A stretch of DNA of 64,000 nucleotides from Cladopsammia gracilis (GCA_022457155.1 JAJGOT010000001.1:2470001-2534000), one strand, 5' to 3'; shown: positions 44,718 through 56,197, counted from the stretch's first letter. The notes: generated from the sequence alone by a model not told the origin. Program-made: numbers and translations.

Positions 44718-46587
44718 AGCATGCAAGAAAACAAAACAGAGAAATAAGTAAAATAAAATCAAACGAAAAGTATAATATTTTTGTGTGCAAAATTTTTACT
44801 TTGCAAAACAAAGTTTCGTTGGGGGCTAAAACTAGAAATGATTACAACTGTAAATAAAAAGGGTAGTTTAAATCTAATGAAACACAAAAACTGTAACATG
44901 ATTGGTGAACGGTTTGACATGTGAGAAACTAAATAAGTAATGATGACAACGCTAATAAAGTTGGTCGCGTACATTGATTCCAAGTAGTTCCAACGCTTTT
45001 GCTTTGCTTTAACCCTTTCCGCAGAATCTCTTTTGTTACGAATAAACTTTTCATTGGTATAAGTTGCATACCCTTAGTAGTACGTCCCAGTAATAAAAGC
45101 GTTTCAATACAGCCTAGTACCTAGACGTTCTCCTTCTCTCACGGCCGTATATAAGGACCTGAGAATCATTTGCGTGCCATTCGGTGACGTCAATAATTGG
45201 CCCCAAACACCGAATGAGCGAAGGAACTCCAAGGTACTGGGATGGTTCTGACATAGGAATAGGGCAGCAGCTGAGACTATGTGGATTTTCTACATAGCGG
45301 CAATGTTCACTATAGCGTTCATTGACGCTTTTTGGACCGGAGGACTAGGCGGAAGGTGCCCGCGCTGACTCGCTGACTTTAAACGTTTACAACTTTAGCA
45401 GTATTAAACCAATACACTCGAAACTTCGTGACTTTTTCTGACATCTGAGAACATTTTCATGTTCTACTCATGACATGTGACGTTTATGCTTGGCAACAAC
45501 ATTTTGACAAGCATTTGTACCCAAATTTCGAATTTTCTCTCTAAATTAATGGAATGTTTTCCTTTCTAGAAGTATAGTGTACATTATTTTTCAGATTTTG
45601 ATTAATTTTGATTTCTTTTGTGACGTCATACGCGCCCGCGAACTAGCCCTGCCCAACGCGCCCGCGAAACATTTCGCTAGCCATGACCATGAAAAATAAC
45701 GGGCACAGGTTCTATGAGTATGGGGCTCCGCAGCGGGCCGAAGGCCCGCAAAAGCTCCGCTATTATGTTTCTCCGTAAAATGACTCAAAACACTCGGGAA
45801 TCAATACTGCAATGGGTTATAAATAAAAAACGCCACGAGTTCAAGCTGTGTACAGCTTCTTGTTTTCATAAGTTTTAAGAGCCCTAAATTTTGCGTTTAG
45901 TTTAGGCTTGTTTTATAAACCGATACGGTCATAACAGATATACAGCACACCACACAAAACAGAGGATGGTAAGCCTGTGGCTGAATTTATCGCGTGACTT
46001 CGACACTCAGTGCCAAATAAGGAGAAGGAATATTCGGGTGGCAAGCTGGGAAAAGCTAAAAAGTAACCGGACACATTTTTGAAATGCATTCGTAACCGTT
46101 TTCTCCGAATTTATTACATGTCTATGACATGCTAAATGAAAACAACTGTGTAGGTTGTGTAGGGAGAGGCCGGCCAGCAGTATAAGCTGTATTTGATTAA
46201 ATTTCAATTCAGGAATCAACACTTTTCGTTTTACAATAAGTACATAACTACCACGGTATATAACAATAACTAGATTAACGAGCCGTTATAGACTATCAAA
46301 ATATAAGAAACAATGAATGCGACTGTACGCCGGATGCGAAAAACCGGACGATGCCCGGAAATATGTTCTCCAGACCGAGTGCGTGTATTCAAGTAACTTC
46401 CGTGGGGGGTTATTAAAACGAAGAGCTCATAACAGCATGCGGAGGGAGGGTAGAAAATGAACTTGTATATAAAACTGGTGACGTCAATGGGTGAACCACG
46501 TGGAAACGAGCAATATAAATTCTCGAATTCCCAACAGGGAATTGCGAATAACATTGCCATGCTGTAATGTCATGAAATCCAACTCGT
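44718..46587. other. Intergenic region with a GC-hairpin repeat
   Basis: No gene. A repeat at about 45,620-45,770 contains GCGGGCCGAAGGCCCGC and, in reverse orientation, matches 60,182-60,370 plus 61,602-61,650. Confidence 0.6.
45620..45770 (-). repeat. GC-rich hairpin repeat (copy 1)
   Basis: On the minus strand: a GGGCCTTCGGCCC-type hairpin, CATACTCATAGAACC, TTTTTCATGGTCATGGCTAG, then two CGCGGGCGCGT blocks. It is uninterrupted here and serves as the empty-site reference for the Harbinger-like insertion in copy 2. Confidence 0.75.
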
Positions 46588-46590
46588 TTA

Positions 46591-46884
46591 GGGATGGACC
46601 ATTAGAAAAGTGATGGGGGGGGGGGGGGGATGGGAACTTTGGGAGAGGCAAGAAATTTTTTTTTTTGTCCACCTAAGGTGGAAATCTTTTTTTTTTTTTC
46701 ACTCGATGGCTGGAATATTTTTTTTTAATAGTTTATTTTTTAATTTTCCTTGGGCAGATTTTTTTTTTGCGATAATGCTTGGGAATATTTTTTTTTCTTA
46801 ATAATTTACTGGGGAAATTTTTTTTTTTCCTTTTGCCCCACCCCCCCCCCCCCCCCCCCCATCACTTTTCTAATGGTCCATCCC
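46591..46884. mobile_element. MITE with periodic poly-T tracts, TTA target duplication
   Basis: TIRs GGGATGGACCATTAGAAAAG and exact inverse, each followed by a G/C homopolymer, are flanked by TTA (46,588-46,590 and 46,885-46,887), which fits PIF/Harbinger-type 3-bp TSDs. The interior has seven T-tracts of 8-14 T spaced about 25-45 bp apart. Confidence 0.85.
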
Positions 46885-46887
46885 TTA

Positions 46888-47626
46888 CCCCATATTGATA
46901 AAGCATTGAATATTTTTCAAATGAAAACAAACTGACTCATGCCATCAAAGCAAATTAAAACACTTTTTACTATTTAATATCCACAAATGAACTATTCTAA
47001 GTTTTACTAACAACAAAAAGCTAGCCATATGACTTTTCTGTCAGCTTACACTTAAAATATTAAGTGTTTGATTGTCAGTGAAAAATGTTTCCTGAAAGCA
47101 AAAACGTGATTCTTGGGAATTGTGCTGTATTTGGCCTTAGGTTAATCTATTAAGATAAAGGCTTTTTCGATTTCTTATAAGCAAAAGTTGTATCTTTCAC
47201 GAAAATCAATGCTCTGTTTGCATTAATTGAGTTAAAAATGATGCATGTGAATCAGGTGAAATAAACCTCACGATATCACGAAATATACAATAAAAGACTT
47301 ACCGCTTCATCTTTTAAGTGCCATCAATTTTCCTCAATGCCAAAAATATCTATTTTGACATTTTTATGTTGCGCTATTCAATGGCGGTAAATTTACGTAG
47401 CCGCTTTCCATGCGTGAATCGCGTGCACCTTGCTGTTTGCGATAAATCTTGACGTCATACTTAAGTGCATCCGAACAAAACCCGGAAACTGATTACTTTT
47501 AATCAGTATTGCTTGAACATTTAAAAGCTTTATCCGCTCAGGAGCAACTTCTAATGTTAACATTCTACGCAAAAGGGAAAGACTACTTGGAATAGCTAGA
47601 CACTTCCTCTCGAAGTTAAGAACAGA
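46888..47626. other. Upstream region of the first clustered GPCR
   Basis: No gene. Contains no convincing TATA box; the transcription start of the downstream gene is unknown. Confidence 0.5.
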
Positions 47627-48673
47627 ATGTTTAACGTTACTTATGGAAGTCTAACGAACACAAGCCAAGACAAGGTACAAGAATGGTGTAGTAGTTTAGA
47701 CACTTTCTTCCGCAATGCAGACAGTGATATTATTGCCCTCTCAGATACAATACTTTGTGTGCTTAACGCTGTATTCAGCTGCGTTGCCGTGATTGCTAAC
47801 ATCATTGTACTCTACGCTTTGTACAAAGCTACTTCGTTAAATCCGACTTCAAAAGCGTTGTTATGCAGTCTCGCTCTGTCGGATCTGGGTGTTGGCGCTA
47901 TGGTGCAGCCACTGTTTGTAGCTTATAGATGGGCGCAGATCGAAGGCAATCTCCTGGAAGCCTGCACTGCAGGAATCATCTCTCACATCGAAGGAAGCCA
48001 TTTTTCAGCAGTTTCCTTTCTCACGATGACGGCAATCAGCGTTGATCGGCTTCTCGCTCTACTTCTTCGCGTTCAATATCAGTCTACCGTGACACTGAGA
48101 CGGGTCGTCATTGTTCTTGTTGTGATATGGATATCAGGAGGTTTGTGGGCTGAGTCGTGGTTACGAGATCAAAACACCTATACAATAATCAGCATAATCT
48201 ACATTCCAATGTGCTTCTCCGTAACCTTCTTCTCTTACTTGAAAATATATCTTCTTCTCCGCAAGCAAGCTTGTAAGATGGGAAGGCATGTGAACCCGTT
48301 GAGATGCATAAGAAAAACGAATTATATGAACTTCTCCCGGTACAAGAGATCCGTTGCTAGTATGTTCTACCTATTTTGCACGTTTTTGGTATCATTTCTT
48401 CCTTACTTAGCTCATAAACTTGCAGTAATTATCGAAGGCTGGTGCACCTCTACGTCGGTTTTATTCAGTGTCGGATTAACCATGGTCTACTTAAATAGCT
48501 CGATAAATCCGTTGATTTATTGTTGGAGAATAGCAGAAGTGAAACAAATTGTCCTTCAAGTCCTATGCCACTGTCGGGGCACTTCTGTATCGTTGAATAA
48601 GGTCAAATTTTCTTCTAATCGAAAACAAGTTCAAATTTTGGCTCCTCGACCTCGTGAAATCGCAGTCGTGTGA
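47627..48673 (+). CDS. Intronless class A GPCR, 348 aa (cluster gene A)
   Basis: A single exon with a good ATG. The N-terminus has two N-glycosylation sequons (NVT, NTS). TM1 has AVIANIIVLYAL, TM2 LALSDLGVGAMVQP, and TM3 follows Cys in ACTAGIISHIEG and ends SVDRLLAL (DRL instead of DRY). TM4 has Trp in VIWISGGLW, TM6 has FLVSFLPYL in place of CWxP, and TM7 has NSSINPLIYCW. A Ser/Lys/Arg-rich tail follows. Length and motifs fit a rhodopsin-class receptor of the anthozoan-expanded, melanocortin/adenosine-receptor-like group. The ligand is unknown; plasma-membrane G-protein coupling is inferred. It has the same length as gene B at 54,955. Confidence 0.9.
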   Translation: MFNVTYGSLTNTSQDKVQEWCSSLDTFFRNADSDIIALSDTILCVLNAVFSCVAVIANIIVLYALYKATSLNPTSKALLCSLALSDLGVGAMVQPLFVAYRWAQIEGNLLEACTAGIISHIEGSHFSAVSFLTMTAISVDRLLALLLRVQYQSTVTLRRVVIVLVVIWISGGLWAESWLRDQNTYTIISIIYIPMCFSVTFFSYLKIYLLLRKQACKMGRHVNPLRCIRKTNYMNFSRYKRSVASMFYLFCTFLVSFLPYLAHKLAVIIEGWCTSTSVLFSVGLTMVYLNSSINPLIYCWRIAEVKQIVLQVLCHCRGTSVSLNKVKFSSNRKQVQILAPRPREIAVV

Positions 48674-49274
48674 GAAGTTAGTCCTTGAAGGACTAAATCA
48701 GCCTTTATATATGTTTAACAAAGACATGGTCTACCAACGTGGACCTTGTTTGAAAAAACGTTTGGAATGTCGTTGTACTGTATTTTCATATCATTTACGA
48801 GTCTTTAAAGGAACTGTAGTTTTACTCAGATATATTACGAAATTTTAAGATGACTCCGGCCTTCCCGGGAACAGCTTTTTAACGAAACGATTTGTTGGTT
48901 TGCCTCCTGATAAGTTCGTAAATAAGACGCCAAACACCATAGAAATTTTAGTTTCTCTTTGGTATGCAAACTGGTGGTAAGTGCAAACGTTTGAGGAAAC
49001 CTTAGTAGTCCTTAGGGGTCCGTTTCTCGACTGAAGTCCTTATAACTTTTCGGACTCGGAACGCTTTCTGATGTGCGCAATGTTTCCAAAAAAGATTTAA
49101 ATTTTATTTTTTGGTCGTTTTGAAAGCTAAGTAATACAATTCTACGTTCACTTGACGAAACAAGTCGGGTTGGTTTGCGGGTTAAAATCTACACTGCCAT
49201 TCTAGAGCTTCTGATTTTAAGATATAGCTCAGTGACTGCGCCCGAAAAGTGCTCTGTGGGACCTATCTCTCGAG
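48674..49274. other. Spacer downstream of GPCR A
   Basis: Nothing coding is recognised; an open frame overlapping the GPCR stop is a shadow. Confidence 0.5.
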
Positions 49275-49579
49275 TGCGATCCATTCGACCTAAATTTTCA
49301 TAAATTCCGAATCGAAAGGAAAAAAGTAGTTAAAAATTTCGAAAACTGTCGCACTACCAAACTGCAAACCATTTAACCGAAATTTTCGGAAATTCCGTGA
49401 AGGAAACCAAATGGAACGGAAATTTTCGGGAAGAATGTTTCGAAAATGTGGGAATACCCTCGCGAGGTTGTCATCTTTTAAAACCGAAAATTCCGGAAAC
49501 ACCGTAAAGTACTGTTCCATTTGCCGCCGAAATCACTTATCAGAAATTCTAATCGGAATTTTAGGTCGAATGAATCGCG
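49275..49579. mobile_element. MITE with CGATTCATTCGACCTAAA-type TIRs
   Basis: The left end GCGATCCATTCGACCTAAA is matched by the inverse right end TTTAGGTCGAATGAATCGC. The interior is rich in GGAAATTTTCGG / CCGAAATTTTCGG phrases on both strands. Confidence 0.75.
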
Positions 49580-50716
49580 CCCCTCCTCGTCTCTATAAAT
49601 CTGAGATATTTGTGCCGCAGTCCTGCAGACAGGACGTTTCCAGTCTTAATCATTGGATTGAAAACACGGAAAACAAAATATATCCTTACCTGTTTTTACC
49701 TTGGTTGTGCATGTTAAGAATATCCCTTTTTGACCTTTTTACTTTCAAGCCAACTGACATTAAAAACCCCAAATTTATTTTGTAAAAACTGGAATTAAAC
49801 CAAATGTGCAACGAAGTGTACTGCTCAATAAGAAGTCATTTTATTTAAATGGTCATACTATAGGATCGTTTTAACACGGACCACCTGTCCTCGTGGAAAA
49901 GGTTTCCTTTTACAGGCGTCAGTTTGTGAAATAAAGTAATCTTCCATTTAATAGTAATTATGGTGAAAAGGTTATGCAGCAATAATATTTATGCAAACCG
50001 CTTCGATATAGCACACCTTATTCCAAAAACACGAATAATTTGCCAAAGACTTGCTCGATCAATACTAACCTAAACTTGTTTCTGATTGTGTTCTTCCTGT
50101 AAATGAATAATCAGGCTTCATTTCGTCTCCTTTTTACTTCTTTAGTGCTGATTAATTTACTTCTATCATACGTATACAGCGCAGGAAACTTGGCACATAA
50201 CTCGCTGCATTTGGTTATTTTTGTCATCAGATACAACTGATATTGAATTAGGTTAAACAAAAGATCGATTCACAGTGTATATAAACATGTACTCGTGATA
50301 TTGGCCAGGGGATATTGGAACACAACTGGGGTGATATTGCATTTATCGACTGTGTTTTGGGATGCATTAAATATGATAAAATATGTATATTAAAGATATT
50401 TATTCCTTATCTTGTCAAAATGCGAAATTTACCGCCATCGTTGGATATACGTCATGTAGACATAGCGTATATCGATAACTTTTTGACCATATTTGGGCAG
50501 TGTATCAATGTGTTGAATTATAAATTATTATATCAGTTATAGAATGTAAATAGAACGACATAAAATAAATATTATTGCCATGTTGTCTTTTTCGTTTGTT
50601 GTAAATCGATAAAAGTCGGCTTAAAGCTCTCTTTAAACCCTGGTTGCCATATAATTGTAATCGTTGTAATTCAGTCGGCGACCGTGTCGCCGATCAAATC
50701 TTACAACAATTTCGAC
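49580..50716. other. Intergenic spacer
   Basis: No gene. From about 50,640 it enters a repeat with the phrase GTAATTCAGTCGGCGA that resumes after the TTAA element (51,444 on). Confidence 0.5.
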
Positions 50717-50720
50717 TTAA

Positions 50721-51439
50721 GGTTACAGTGTACCTTCGGGGGTGTCTCCAGTATAACAGCTCTAGCGTCTTAAGATTACACTTAATATACCTAAACCCAG
50801 ATATCAAATTAAAGCTTATAGAGCTGGCTATCTAAATATGGAAACCATTTGGTAATAAAATGAATTGTCAAATTTTTTACGACGTCTAAATTCGAACGTC
50901 CGAATCAGCTTTAAAACGCTATAACTCAAAGCGATTATTTTATTTTGCTAATTTGATTTTTTCTCGGGTTTTTGGACATGAAGCGCTAAAAAAACGTGTC
51001 GGCGATTTCCCATATTCAATTGCAGTAAAAAGTTACAGAATATTTTAGAAAAGGGGAGAAAAAAAATTGGAATGATCGCACGGAAATGGCTCTTGACGAA
51101 AAAGTTTTCGGAATTAAGAAATTCGCCGACACGTTTTTGTTAATTATATGTTAGCCTAGCTTCTGTCCAAATTTAAGGAAAATCGAACAAATTCCCTTTG
51201 AGTTGTAGCTCTTTAAAGTGTCCCCAACAAGCGAAAAATTAACTTTGAGAAAACGGCGCTTAAAAAAACATATCGCTTAATAAACAAACTCCGCCCACAA
51301 AAGTTATACCATCATTTCTCCATCAATTTTCACTATTTTTCGATAATTTTTTTTTGGATGAAAGTTCATCCTGTAAACTTTATTTTAACGCCAAAAAAAA
51401 ATTTTCAATAAATTTTCGATCTGAAGGTACACTGTAACC
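50721..51439. mobile_element. Non-autonomous TIR element at TTAA
   Basis: Inverted ends GGTTACAGTGTACCTTC and GAAGGTACACTGTAACC lie directly inside TTAA duplications (50,717-50,720 and 51,440-51,443). TTAA specificity suggests piggyBac-like mobilisation, although the ends do not start with the CCC usual for piggyBac. The 719-bp interior has no transposase. It is nested in an older repeat with GTAATTCAGTCGGCGA phrases. Confidence 0.8.
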
Positions 51440-51443
51440 TTAA

Positions 51444-51838
51444 AGGAAACTCGAGTTGTAATTGTTGTAATTCAGTCGGCGATGATCGGCGACTGTTGCA
51501 GAAAAGTTGGAACAGTTCAACTTCTAAGACAATTACAACAATCGCCAAGGTCTCAACATTTAATGGAAACTTTCGTCGCCGACTGTCGGTGACAGGAAAG
51601 TGCAATGGATGTTAACAACCAATCAACATTAAGAGTTACGTTTCTAGGCAGCCGAGGCAAGCAGCAACACCTTTTGGTATTGCAATATAAACCTTTTACT
51701 TAACTGTGCCATCAAACATTTTAATTAACGTTTTTACGCCAGTTGCACGATGGCGTCATTTGACTACAACCACCAGAATTCATTTCGTTTTTCCTTTCTT
51801 ATTTAAATTTTGTAATCCCAATGCGGTTTAAATAACAT
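51444..51838. repeat. Remainder of the interrupted repeat
   Basis: Continues the repeat entered at about 50,640: GTAATTCAGTCGGCGA, then GGCGACTGTTGC, then inverted TTGTAATT/AATTACAA phrases to about 51,600. A further inverted piece, CGCCGACTGAATTACAAC, is at 52,196-52,213. Confidence 0.55.
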
Positions 51839-52021
51839 TAGTATATACTGAAACAGTGGATAGCATTGTTGGCGCGCTCTGATTGGCTACTGAAACTCGG
51901 AATAGCAAGTGCTATTCACCTCCTAGCAATTTGAGCGCGAAAATTGTTATCGTTGACAGGAAAAAATGAGTTAAAAAGCATCATTTTCGTTATATTATCT
52001 CACTGTTTCAGTATATACTAA
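51839..52021. mobile_element. 183-bp MITE with perfect 20-bp TIRs
   Basis: TAGTATATACTGAAACAGTG at 51,839-51,858 is exactly inverted at 52,002-52,021. TA at each edge fits a TA target duplication (Tc1/mariner type). Confidence 0.85.
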
Positions 52022-52024
52022 AAC

Positions 52025-52103
52025 AACTATTCACCTCAGTGTAGGTGGGTAGTGGTGGATATTTACCACTACTCCACCTCCACTTCGGTGAATAATTGTT
52101 AAA
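52025..52103. repeat. Small foldback repeat
   Basis: Imperfect ~39-bp arms (AACTATTCACCTCAGTGTAG ... inverse with CTTCGGTGAATAATT) immediately follow the 183-bp MITE. Confidence 0.7.
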
Positions 52104-52951
52104 TAGCCCTGAAGGATTCTTGTAGTTGTAGTCATATGACGTCATCATGCAAATGGCCTATTACAACAATTAAACTATATAGAAACACGTCTGTCGCCGA
52201 CTGAATTACAACAATTAATTAAATATTATTGTTCCGTGGTTCAAACTTATCGTTTGGTGTCCGAATTGACTTGCTTTTTTTGGTGTGTATCTCTGACCCA
52301 TTTCATTTGAGCCCGCTTTGGAAGATTTCTTTGCCCCGCATAAGTTATTTATCAAACACGTCTTTCAATGTAAAAAGTTCAAAGCCCAGCTAAGGTTTAC
52401 GTTTTACACTGCAGTCAATCCTAGTTATGGCAACAAACATTGGATCCATGAAAACAGAAACTGACAATTGAAAATGGATGGAAATCTATTTCTTCTTATT
52501 ATGTCTTCGTATCATAATATAGTGTCACCTATATAATACGACACAATGGAATACTGGGATTAAGGCAAATAAGGTTTGGTGATAATTTATTTAGGATTTA
52601 CTTTCCTCCGGTCCACATCAGTAATATGATCCATGAAATACGAAGAAAAAAATGGCGACCTTAAGAGGGTATGTCGACAGAATAAAAATACGTCAAGTTA
52701 AAAATTAAGTAGGCTACTTGTGATTGGTCATCGGGGCTCTGCGAGTCTGCGGGAATCTGATATTTGCGGTAAATTCGAATCTAAAAATAAATTCGTCTGA
52801 GAAAACGCCGTGACAGGAATATAGCACAGTTGCACGGTCCTAGTAATGGGCTCCTGTTCAACCGAAATACTGTCCATTATTCATTTTATAGTCTTAAATA
52901 TAATAATTCCAGATGATGAGTGTTAAATCAGAAATATTATATTAGTATAGG
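52104..52951. other. Intergenic; start of the GPCR tandem duplication
   Basis: No gene. From about 52,860 the sequence is homologous to 54,390 onward (GTCTTAAAT-TAATAATT-CAGATGATGAGTG), marking the upstream edge of the duplicated GPCR block. Confidence 0.6.
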
Positions 52952-53062
52952 TAATCATACGGTTTCGAGTTCAATTTGGGATTAATTTGCACGATTTTGA
53001 GCTTTTTGAAAAACTCACAAGTGCAAATTAATCCCAAATTGAACGAGAAAACCGTATGATTA
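52952..53062. mobile_element. Foldback element, ~41-bp arms
   Basis: The left arm TAATCATACGGTTTCGAG... (52,952-52,992) is inverted at 53,021-53,062. It is absent from the homologous position near 54,476, so it inserted after the duplication. Confidence 0.8.
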
Positions 53063-53066
53063 CTTA

Positions 53067-53271
53067 TTAATAATTATACATGAAAAAATTTGCATCCATT
53101 TTTGTTTGGATTTTTTTTTTTTTTTTTTTGCAAAAATGTTTTTTTCGATTTGTAATTTGCACTGGTATTACACTTTTTGCACCGGTGTTACACGTTTTGC
53201 ACTGGTGTTACACTTGAACTGCACTGCTCTTAGCCAATCAGAATCGAGTAATTTTTTTAATGTATATTATT
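53067..53271. mobile_element. MITE with TTAATAATTATACAT-type TIRs and internal 20-bp repeats
   Basis: Ends TTAATAATTATACATGAAAA and the inverse near 53,247-53,271. Three direct copies of GCACTGGTGTTACAC-type 20-mers lie at 53,158-53,212. Also absent from the homologous locus at 54,476. Confidence 0.7.
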
Positions 53272-53901
53272 AAGCATGTTATTCGCATTGGACACAAAGT
53301 TAAATCTTGTGATTAATGAAAGGAAATCTTTCGTTGTGATCCACATATATATCGCATTTTTTTGTTTCTTTGATAATATTGAAATCTTATTTTAATTATC
53401 CATTTGAAAACCTTTTGAACTTAAATTAGGAACCTTTCAAAATAACCCATTGAAAACAAATACGATAGTTGCATGTTATTGAACTTGGTGTTTACTATGC
53501 AAATTCAAAAGTAGGCCAGCAGAAAATATTAATTGAACGACAAGTTTTTTTGAAAGGCTCATAAAAGTGAATACATTTTCACTGCGGGCCTGATGAGAGA
53601 GTTGACTTTTAATTGTTTCCGCTTCAGTATACGGCTTAATATTTTATCTCACGTCTATTAATTAAAAATCATCCTCTCTATGCAAACTGCCCCTTCGCAC
53701 TGTAATATCAAATTTTCTTTTGCTCTAAGTCAATATATATAGAAACAAATAAAAAGTACGTCCGGTATGTGTTAATATTAAAACACTGTGATATGCCAGG
53801 AGCCCAGATCTATCAAAATTTTATGTTACGCTGTAGACATTGAAAGAAAACTTTCTTGGACTGATGGATAACATCAAATTTTTGTAAAAGAAAAATTAAG
53901 C

Positions 53902-54100
53902 ATGTTTAATGTCTTATATGTCACATTGCGTAACTCCAATTTAATATCAGAATCAGACAACTATAATTCATACCCAATATCCGAGATAAAAGAAATTGTT
54001 ACTGACATTTTTACGCGACGCGAAGTGTTCTGTTAGTAGTGCTAGCAATACTTTTTTCATGCCAAATAGAAATAGAGTTAGAAACCTGCCGACTTCGTAA
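53902..54100 (+). pseudogene. GPCR remnant: N-terminus fused to C-terminus, all seven helices deleted
   Basis: 53,902-53,970 matches the start of gene B (MFNV...SESDNYNS). At 53,971 it jumps to the C-terminal tail (PISEIKEIVTDIF, then frameshifted sequence to PNRNRVRNLPTS). Upstream (53,270-53,890) and downstream (54,100-54,310) flanks match genes B and D. About 850 bp of coding DNA is missing. It cannot make a receptor. Confidence 0.85.
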
Positions 54101-54784
54101 CTGGACGTCATGAAAACGAAGGAATTTACAGGACTTATTTAAAATATCTTGGATCCATTATTAAGTTGGTATATATGAGCTGCGCATCTCTCCGGCAGTA
54201 TCGACTGAACTGCAGTGATGCAAAGGATTATGGTACGCTATGGCAAACTTCTCATGTTATGCAAAGTTAGAGCGACTTCGTACTTCTTGTGCTCGGCAGC
54301 CGGGGTACTTTGTCAAGTAACTGCCTTGAACTGGTTACTATAACTATAATTATAGTATAACCAATAATAAAGCATAAGAGCGCAGCCTTCGACCTAAATA
54401 CTGCCCATTATTGATTTTATAGTCTTAAATGTAATAATTGCAGATGATGAGTGTTAAATCAAAAATATCATATTATGCATGTTATTCCGTTGGACACAAA
54501 GTTAAGTCTTGTTTATTAATGAATGGAAATTTTCGTTGTGATCCACATATATATCATATTTTTTGTTTCTTTGGTAATATTAATATCTTATTTTAATTAA
54601 TCATTCTAAAACCTTCTGAACCTAAATTAGGAACCCTTCGAAATAACCCATTGAAAAAAAAAACAATACGTTGGTTGCAAGGGATTCAACTTGGTTATTT
54701 ATGTAAGTTCAAACTGGGCCGACAGAAAATATTAATTGGATTTCTGCCTCTTCCCACTGTTATATCAAATTATACTTTGCTCTA

Positions 54785-54800
54785 AGTCAATATATATAGA
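54785..54800 (+). promoter_or_regulatory. Candidate TATA-like box of GPCR B
   Basis: AGTCAATATATATAGAAAC sits about 155 bp upstream of the ATG. It is kept in the flanks of the remnant (about 53,729) and of pseudogene D (56,705), where the TA core has expanded. Function is inferred from position and conservation only. Confidence 0.4.
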
Positions 54801-54954
54801 AACAAATGAAAAGTACGTCCGGTAAGTGTTAATATTAAGACACTGTGATATGTCAGGAGCCCGTATCCATCAAAAATTATCTTACGCTGTACACATTGAA
54901 AGAAAACTCTCTTAGACTGATGGCTTAGAACATCAATTTTTGGGAACAGAAAGC

Positions 54955-56001
54955 ATGTTTAATGTCTTCAATGCCACCCTGCCTAACTTCAGTTTGAAAT
55001 CAGAATCAGATAACTACAATTCATGTGAACAGTTGCATCTCTTCTTCAAAGATGCAGAGAAGGGCATAATCTCTGTCTCGGACACAGTCGTTTGTATCTC
55101 CAACGTGTTGTCAAGTATCATCGCTGTGTTCTCTAATCTTCTCATCGTGTTCGCTTTGTATAGAGCGTCTTCACTTCACCGGCCATCAAAAGCATTGTTA
55201 TGTAGTCTCGCGTTTTCTGATCTTGGCGTTGGCATTATTGTGCAGCCGCTGTTTGTAACTTACAGATGGGCACAAATTAACGGTCACCTTTCGCAGACTT
55301 GCACTGCAGGAATTATTTCTCACGTTGAAGGAAGCCATTTTTCAGCCGTTTCATTTCTTACGATGACAGCCATCGCTGTTGACAGACTTCTCGCTTTGAC
55401 ATTGCGTGTTCGCTATCACGCCTTGGTTACGCTCAAACGTGTCTTTGCACTTCTCCTTTCTATATGGATCCTAAGCGCTGTGTGGGCTTCATTGTGGATA
55501 ACAAATCAACCAATTTATAGCTTTGTCACCATTTTGTTCATCCCTATCTGTTTTTTGATCACACTTTTCTCGTATGGAAAAATATATTTCCGTTTACGCC
55601 GACAGACCATTCAAATGGGAAGTCACATAAACCATCCGACAGCATCAAATCAAATTTTAAATGAAAACAGAAACACTCCATCGAATATTCGCTACAAACG
55701 ATTCGTTATCACCATGTTTTGCCTGTTTTGTGCTCTCGTAGTTTCGTTTTTACCGTATTTGTTTCATAAAATCTTAGTCCGAATCTTAGGTTGGAGTTCG
55801 TCCATATCAGTTTTGTTCAGTTTTGGTTTGACTCTAGTTTACTTGAACAGTTCCGTGAACCCACTGATATACTGCTGGCGCATACCCGAGATAAAAGAGA
55901 TTGTTACTGACATTTTACGCAATGCGAAGTGTACTCTTTGGAGCGCTGGCAATACTTTCGTGCCAAATAGAAATAGAGTTGGAAACCTGCCGATTTCGTA
56001 A
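54955..56001 (+). CDS. Intronless class A GPCR, 348 aa (cluster gene B)
   Basis: I chose the ATG at 54,955 (MFNVFNATLPNF), which matches the start of gene A and of the pseudogenes. It has an NAT sequon, then TM1 SSIIAVFSNLLIVFALY, TM2 LAFSDLGVGIIVQP and TM3 from TCTAGIISHVEG to AVDRLLAL (DRL). TM4 has Trp in LLSIWILSAVWASLW, TM6 LVVSFLPYLFHK in place of CWxP, and TM7 NSSVNPLIYCWRI. A 35-40 residue tail follows. No lesions. It is closely related to gene A. It lies between a remnant and a pseudogene in a tandem block with shared flanks, so it is the surviving copy of that sub-array. Confidence 0.92.
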   Translation: MFNVFNATLPNFSLKSESDNYNSCEQLHLFFKDAEKGIISVSDTVVCISNVLSSIIAVFSNLLIVFALYRASSLHRPSKALLCSLAFSDLGVGIIVQPLFVTYRWAQINGHLSQTCTAGIISHVEGSHFSAVSFLTMTAIAVDRLLALTLRVRYHALVTLKRVFALLLSIWILSAVWASLWITNQPIYSFVTILFIPICFLITLFSYGKIYFRLRRQTIQMGSHINHPTASNQILNENRNTPSNIRYKRFVITMFCLFCALVVSFLPYLFHKILVRILGWSSSISVLFSFGLTLVYLNSSVNPLIYCWRIPEIKEIVTDILRNAKCTLWSAGNTFVPNRNRVGNLPIS

Positions 56002-56060
56002 CTGGGCGTCATGAAAACGAAGGAATTTCTTGGTCTTGTTTGAAATAGCTTGGATCCATT

Positions 56061-56197
56061 ATTAAGCGCTGTCTGAGCCGTCATCTTGGTTAACAAATCA
56101 ATAAATTTACAGCTTGGTCAGCATTTTGCTCATCCCTATCTGTTTTTCCATCACACTTTTCTCGTATGGAAAAAATTATTTTCGTTTACGCCTTACA
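56061..56197 (+). pseudogene. GPCR fragment covering TM4-TM5
   Basis: AGCGCTGTCTGAGCCGTC to CGTTTACGCC corresponds to the TM4-TM5 region of gene B but shares with pseudogene D the TGA in place of the TM4 Trp codon and several downstream changes. It is directly followed by the next fragment. Confidence 0.8.

Noticed and set aside
46610..46935. Phe-rich frames at 46,610-46,935
   Set aside because: Translations of poly-T tracts in a MITE.
50717..51443. Assigning the TTAA element firmly to piggyBac
   Set aside because: TIRs lack the expected CCC start and there is no transposase; only the TTAA target supports it.
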